Below, piece by piece: positions 12,902 through 16,842 of a DNA stretch of 16,842 bases (positions are counted from its first letter, which is position 1; each line of letters begins with the position of its first letter). The stretch is from assembly GCA_900321775.1 (NCBI GenBank), contig ONXE01000017.1, positions 1-16,842 on the forward strand, read 5' to 3'. The notes under the pieces were generated by a model that saw nothing but the letters and a program-made list of their open reading frames with translations, had not been told where the DNA came from and did no database searches. The DNA is from an uncultured Bacteroidales bacterium. GTDB taxonomy: Bacteria > Bacteroidota > Bacteroidia > Bacteroidales > Paludibacteraceae. A program made the position numbers and the translations under genes.

Positions 12902-15532
12902 TTACTTGCCGGAGATGATGTGCTTGAGGTCGTTCAGCTTGTTGAGAGCCTCGAGGGGAGTGAGGTTGTCCACATCCAAATGGAGGAACTCGTCGCGAAT
13001 CTGCTCGAGAACGGGGTCTTCCAGTTTGATGAACGACAGTTGGAGGTCGTCGCCCGTCTGACGCGGTTTGACCTGCGGCTTGCCGATGGTGCTTTTGTCG
13101 CGCTGACTCTCCAGTTGTTCCAGAATCTTCTCGGCCCTTTCCACAATCTTGGTCGGCATACCCGCCATCTTGGCCACATGGATACCAAAAGAGTGCTCGG
13201 ACCCTCCCGGAACGAGTTTGCGCAGGAAAATCACTTTTTTGTCCACTTCGCGCACAGACACGTTATAATTACGTACGCGCGAGAACGATTTCATGAGGTC
13301 GTTGAGCTCGTGGTAGTGGGTGGCGAAGAGGGTTTTGGGTTGGAACTTGGAGTCGTGGATATACTCCACAATAGCCCAGGCGATGGAGATGCCGTCGTAG
13401 GTGGAAGTGCCGCGGCCCAACTCGTCGAAGAGCACCAGTGAGCGTTCAGACAGGTTGTTGAGGATAGCTGCCGCCTCGTTCATCTCGACCATAAACGTGG
13501 ACTCACCCAGGGAGATATTGTCGCTGGCACCCACGCGCGTGAAGATCTTGTCGATGACGCCTATCTGCGCGGACTCGGCCGGCACAAAGGAGCCTATTTG
13601 TGCGAGAAGCACGATTAGCGCCGTTTGGCGGAGTAGGGCAGACTTACCAGCCATGTTCGGGCCGGTTATGATGATGATCTGCTGGCCGTTGTTGTCCAGA
13701 TGAATGTCGTTGGGCACATACTGTTCGCCGCGGGGCAATTGGCGCTCGATGACCGGATGTCTTCCTCCGTGAATAGTGAGGGCCAGCGAGTCGTTGACTT
13801 CCGGGCAGATGTATTTGTATTGCTCGGCCGTGATGGCAAAAGACAGCAGACAATCAATCTCGGCCAGAATCATGGCGTTGATCTGAATAGCGGGCACGAA
13901 GTCGGTCATGGCGAGGATAAGTTCGCCGAACAGGCGATTCTCGATGACAGCTATACGCTCTTCGGCGCCGAGGATTTTCTGCTCATAGTCTTTGAGTTCC
14001 TGCGTGATATAGCGTTCTGCCTGTACGAGCGTCTGTTTGCGAATCCAGTCCTGCGGAACCATGTCCTTGTAAGTGTTGCGCACCTCCAGGTAGTAGCCGA
14101 AGACGTTGTTGAAACCAATCTTCAGAGAGGGGATGCCGGTGGCCTCTGCCTCGCGTTGCTGTAGGTTCTCCAGATACTCTTTGGCGTTGGTATGCAAGTC
14201 CCGCAGCTCGTCCAGTTCGCTGTCCACGCCTCGTCTGATGACACCGGGTTTGCCTTGCTGCGCGGGTGCGTCGGGGCAGACGGTGCGCTCGATACGTTCG
14301 CGCATGGAGGAGCAAAGGGCTATCTTCTGTCCCAGTTGCATGAGTCGCTCTTCATCCGAAGCCACGCACAAGGCGCGGATAGGTTCGCTGTCGCGGAGCG
14401 CGTAGCCCAGACTCAGCATCTCGCGAGGCGTCACGCGCCCGGTACTGACCTTGCTGATAAGACGTTCCACATCGCCCATGTTACTCAGGTTGGCGGCTAT
14501 CTGTTCGCGCACTTCGGGATGGCGGAAGAAATACTCCACCACCTCCTGACGCTGGCGTATGGGTTTGACTGATTTGAGAGGCAAACTGAGCCATCTGCGC
14601 AGCAGACGTCCACCCATGGGCGAACTGGTGCGGTCGATGACCTCGAGCAGCGAGGTGGCCTCGGGCGAATCGCCGGTGGGGAAGATTTCCAGGTTGCGCA
14701 GCGAGAATCGGTCCAACCACATGTAGCGGTCCTCCTCGATGCGACTGAAGTGTTTGATATGCGCTGTTTGCAGGTGCTGCGTCATGTCCAGATAATGCAT
14801 GATGCCTCCGGCTGCTACTACGCCCAACGGCACTTTGTCCACGCCGAATCCCTTGAGCGAGGCTGTCTCAAACTGCTTCGTCAGTCGGTCGGTTGCGGCT
14901 TGTTCGGTGAGCATCCAGTCCTCCAGTTCGAACGTGAACAGACGATTGCCGAACACCTGTTCGAAGTCGCTGCGCTTGCCGCGGAGATAGAGCACCTCTT
15001 TGGGCTGGAAATGGCTGATTAGTTTCTCGGCATACGTGGGTGCGCCTTGAGCCACGAGGAACTCGCCTGTGGTGATGTCCAGAAAACTGACACCTATGGC
15101 GTCATGCTTGCCCTCTTTGCCGAAATGGACGCATGCGAGGAAATTGTTCTCCCGCGCGGGAACGGTGGTGTCAGAATAACTAACGCCCGGAGTCACCAAC
15201 TCCGTTACGCCGCGCTTGACCAGTTTCTTGGTCAGTTTGGGGTCCTCCAACTGGTCGCATATGGCCACTCGTAGTCCGGCCCGCACCAGTTTTGGCAGGT
15301 ACGAATCCAATGCATGGAAGGGGAAACCGGCCATTTCGATACTGCTGGCTGCCGTACCGCCAACCGATGAGCGGTGCGTGAGGGTGATACCCAGTATCTT
15401 GCTTGCGCGAACGGCATCGTCGCAATAAGTCTCGTAAAAATCTCCGCAGCGGAAAAGGAGCAACGCATCAGGATATTTGGCCTTGATGTCGTTGAACTGC
15501 TTCATCATCGGTGTGTCTTGGGTGTTAGCCAT
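12902..15532 (-). CDS. mutS: DNA mismatch repair ATPase MutS
   Basis: 876 residues, the normal length of bacterial MutS1. It recognises mismatches and small loops after replication and recruits MutL. Seen: the mismatch-reading Phe-X-Glu (Phe32, Glu34) in CGDFYETYCDDA, the core/lever region around DRTSSPMGGRLLRRWL (300-315), the clamp region around FNNVFGYYLEVRNTYKD (474-490), Walker A GPNMAGKS (624-631), the STFMVEMNEAAAIL segment (678-691), Walker B LVLFDELGRGTSTYDG (699-714) and FATHYHEL. The C-terminal tail ends in a short dimerisation-type helix (DNLTPLEALNKLNDLKHI). All key residues are present, so it should be active. It starts 2 nt after the stop of a TonB-dependent receptor gene, an unusual neighbour, and is probably read from that gene's promoter outside the window. 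Confidence 0.97.
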   Translation of the reverse strand: MANTQDTPMMKQFNDIKAKYPDALLLFRCGDFYETYCDDAVRASKILGITLTHRSSVGGTAASSIEMAGFPFHALDSYLPKLVRAGLRVAICDQLEDPKLTKKLVKRGVTELVTPGVSYSDTTVPARENNFLACVHFGKEGKHDAIGVSFLDITTGEFLVAQGAPTYAEKLISHFQPKEVLYLRGKRSDFEQVFGNRLFTFELEDWMLTEQAATDRLTKQFETASLKGFGVDKVPLGVVAAGGIMHYLDMTQHLQTAHIKHFSRIEEDRYMWLDRFSLRNLEIFPTGDSPEATSLLEVIDRTSSPMGGRLLRRWLSLPLKSVKPIRQRQEVVEYFFRHPEVREQIAANLSNMGDVERLISKVSTGRVTPREMLSLGYALRDSEPIRALCVASDEERLMQLGQKIALCSSMRERIERTVCPDAPAQQGKPGVIRRGVDSELDELRDLHTNAKEYLENLQQREAEATGIPSLKIGFNNVFGYYLEVRNTYKDMVPQDWIRKQTLVQAERYITQELKDYEQKILGAEERIAVIENRLFGELILAMTDFVPAIQINAMILAEIDCLLSFAITAEQYKYICPEVNDSLALTIHGGRHPVIERQLPRGEQYVPNDIHLDNNGQQIIIITGPNMAGKSALLRQTALIVLLAQIGSFVPAESAQIGVIDKIFTRVGASDNISLGESTFMVEMNEAAAILNNLSERSLVLFDELGRGTSTYDGISIAWAIVEYIHDSKFQPKTLFATHYHELNDLMKSFSRVRNYNVSVREVDKKVIFLRKLVPGGSEHSFGIHVAKMAGMPTKIVERAEKILEQLESQRDKSTIGKPQVKPRQTGDDLQLSFIKLEDPVLEQIRDEFLHLDVDNLTPLEALNKLNDLKHIISGK

Positions 15533-15534
15533 AG

Positions 15535-16842
15535 TTATTTGAAATCAACAATTACTTTGAAGTTAAACATTCGCCCTGTCAGGTAATTGGGTACGGCCCA
15601 CGCGCGGTCGGAGAAGTCGGTAATCCACGAGTAGGAGTTGACGTTGTTCCAGCCCACTACGTTGAGCACTTCGAACTGCAGCCACCAGGCGTCCACATGG
15701 CGGTTGCGCATCCATTTCTCTTGCCCGTAACGGAACACGCGACTCACGCCCAGGTCGATGCGTTTGAAGGCCGGCGAGCGAAGGGTGTTACGCGTATCCA
15801 AGTTGCGCGGATAGCCGAAAGGCAGACCGTCGCTGAAGGTGAACTTCAGGTGGAACACGTATTGCGGCCAGCGCGGAAAATAGTCCTGGAAGAACAGGGT
15901 GAAGTTGTAGCGTTGTTCGTTGGGGCGACTCATCCAACCCAGTTTCGGATGCTCGATGAGTCGTTCTTTGGAGGTCATGGTGGAGAAACTGATCCAACTG
16001 TCAGCTCCCGGCACCAGTTCGCCGTACAACTTCAGATCCAAGCCCAGCGCATAGCCTTCGGCATCGTTTTTGCCGGAATAGCGCACGCGTACGTTGTCCA
16101 CGGAATACGTGACCAGACGATCCATATACTTGTAGTATGCTTCAGCGGTGAACTTGAAGGGTCGACCCCAGGCGCGGAAATAATAGTCGGAGCCGAGGAT
16201 AACGTGAACGGAGCGTTGTGCGCGTATGTCGCGGTTGAGTTCCAGACGCGTCAAACCGGTTTCGTAGGTGAGGGTGTTTCTGAGCTCCTTGTAGAAAGGT
16301 GCCTGATAATAGAGGCCTGTAGCGAGTCGGAGTGTGAGGTCACGTTTCCATCCGGGAATCCACGTGACGCTGGCTCGCGGCGAGAACAGTGGCTCGCGGT
16401 TGAAGGACCAGTAGTGGAAACGCACGCCTCCCGTCAGGAGTACGTCGCCGCGGTCGGTGGCCCAGGTGTAGGTGTCCTGCAGGTATGCTTGAGCTCGCAG
16501 CGATTGCATCCGTGTCTCGCCGCGCATAGCGTAGAACAGTTCCATCGTGCTGTCGGTGACGGGCATCGAATAACCCGCCGAGTCGCGCCATTCCCATTCG
16601 CTGATATGGTCGTGGATCCACTCGCCCTGCAGGCTGACACCCCAACGCATCTTGTTCTGCCCCAACCGCCACTCGCCATCGTGTTGCACCGTGGCCACAC
16701 CCGCCTCAAGACTGTTGCGTGCATGCTCGTGGTACGTGCCGCGACCCAGAATAGTGGCTTCACGTTCCTCGGTAATCTCCTTGTCCTTGCTGGCTCCCGT
16801 GGCGTCGGTAGAGCTCATATCTTTCTCCGAAAGGATATAGTC
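15535..16842 (-). CDS. TonB-dependent outer-membrane receptor, C-terminal barrel (5' end outside window)
   Basis: The frame is open to the right edge of the window, so the 435 residues seen are the C-terminal part; the Met at 16818 is internal. They show the beta-barrel of a TonB-dependent receptor: alternating strands rich in aromatic residues, extracellular loops with charged residues, AYLQDTYTW, GGVRFHYWSFNREPLFSPRASVTW, RLATGLYYQAPFYKELRN, RSVHVILGSDYYFRAW, FKFTAEAYYKYMDRLVTYSVDNVRVRY, and a final strand ending FNFKVIVDFK with the usual terminal aromatic. The signal peptide, any carboxypeptidase-regulatory-like domain, the TonB box and the plug are outside. The substrate cannot be inferred; no SusD gene follows, which argues against a SusCD glycan system. 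The stop lies 2 nt before mutS. Confidence 0.85.
   Translation of the reverse strand, partial: DYILSEKDMSSTDATGASKDKEITEEREATILGRGTYHEHARNSLEAGVATVQHDGEWRLGQNKMRWGVSLQGEWIHDHISEWEWRDSAGYSMPVTDSTMELFYAMRGETRMQSLRAQAYLQDTYTWATDRGDVLLTGGVRFHYWSFNREPLFSPRASVTWIPGWKRDLTLRLATGLYYQAPFYKELRNTLTYETGLTRLELNRDIRAQRSVHVILGSDYYFRAWGRPFKFTAEAYYKYMDRLVTYSVDNVRVRYSGKNDAEGYALGLDLKLYGELVPGADSWISFSTMTSKERLIEHPKLGWMSRPNEQRYNFTLFFQDYFPRWPQYVFHLKFTFSDGLPFGYPRNLDTRNTLRSPAFKRIDLGVSRVFRYGQEKWMRNRHVDAWWLQFEVLNVVGWNNVNSYSWITDFSDRAWAVPNYLTGRMFNFKVIVDFK

Noticed and set aside
16816..16818. ATG at 16818 as true start of the TonB-dependent receptor
   Set aside because: The frame stays open to the window edge, and the protein would lack signal peptide and plug domain.
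1..16842. CRISPR arrays, insertion sequences, phage genes, tRNA or rRNA genes
   Set aside because: No spaced direct repeats, no transposase or integrase-like frames, and no cloverleaf or rRNA signature sequences were found. The two tandem repeat tracts are too short and have no spacers.

Overview
The window looks like chromosome of a Bacteroidales bacterium (Bacteroidota); the family cannot be fixed from this sequence alone. The evidence is a SusC-type TonB-dependent barrel, a large LptD-like protein, MutS with the GPNMAGKS form of Walker A, starts without clear Shine-Dalgarno sequences, and four promoters of the Bacteroidota type (TTG, 20 bp, TAnnTTTG). Protein-coding density is high, and most genes lie on the minus strand in short operons.

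Layout from left to right. (1) 1-537, plus strand: the 3' end of a periplasmic metal-chelate binding protein, closed by a hairpin that can serve as terminator on both strands. (2) 606-2815, minus: a YitT-family membrane protein followed 2 nt later by a class I PLP aminotransferase, with a promoter at 3066-3096 and a leader of about 245 nt. (3) 3136-7332, minus: an LptD-like outer-membrane protein followed by the ribosome-assembly GTPase Der, with three 11-bp tandem repeats between them and a promoter at 7386-7416. (4) 7500-10855, minus: a two-gene operon with an ATGA overlap. It encodes a beta-rich protein with an RDHSFGKRDW motif and a dikinase that resembles rifampin phosphotransferase, with an ATP-grasp part, a middle part and a phosphohistidine part but no PEP-binding barrel. 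This is the least understood and most interesting part of the window. (5) 11200-12783, plus: a small transaldolase (Phe131/Glu57 type) and RmlA, 18 nt apart, followed by a degenerate 9-bp repeat that ends in a terminator hairpin. (6) 12902-16842, minus: MutS, directly preceded (2 nt) by the C-terminal barrel of a TonB-dependent receptor that runs off the window.

Most of these are housekeeping or envelope functions: nutrient uptake at the outer membrane, LPS export, dTDP-sugar supply, ribosome assembly, mismatch repair and central carbon metabolism. There is no sign of a mobile element, CRISPR array, rRNA or tRNA. The points most worth following up are the dikinase/RDHSFG pair, the shared A-tract in all four promoter spacers, a roughly nine-residue insertion in the second G domain of Der, the structured YitT leader with a possible 8-codon reading frame, and two intergenic short-repeat tracts.
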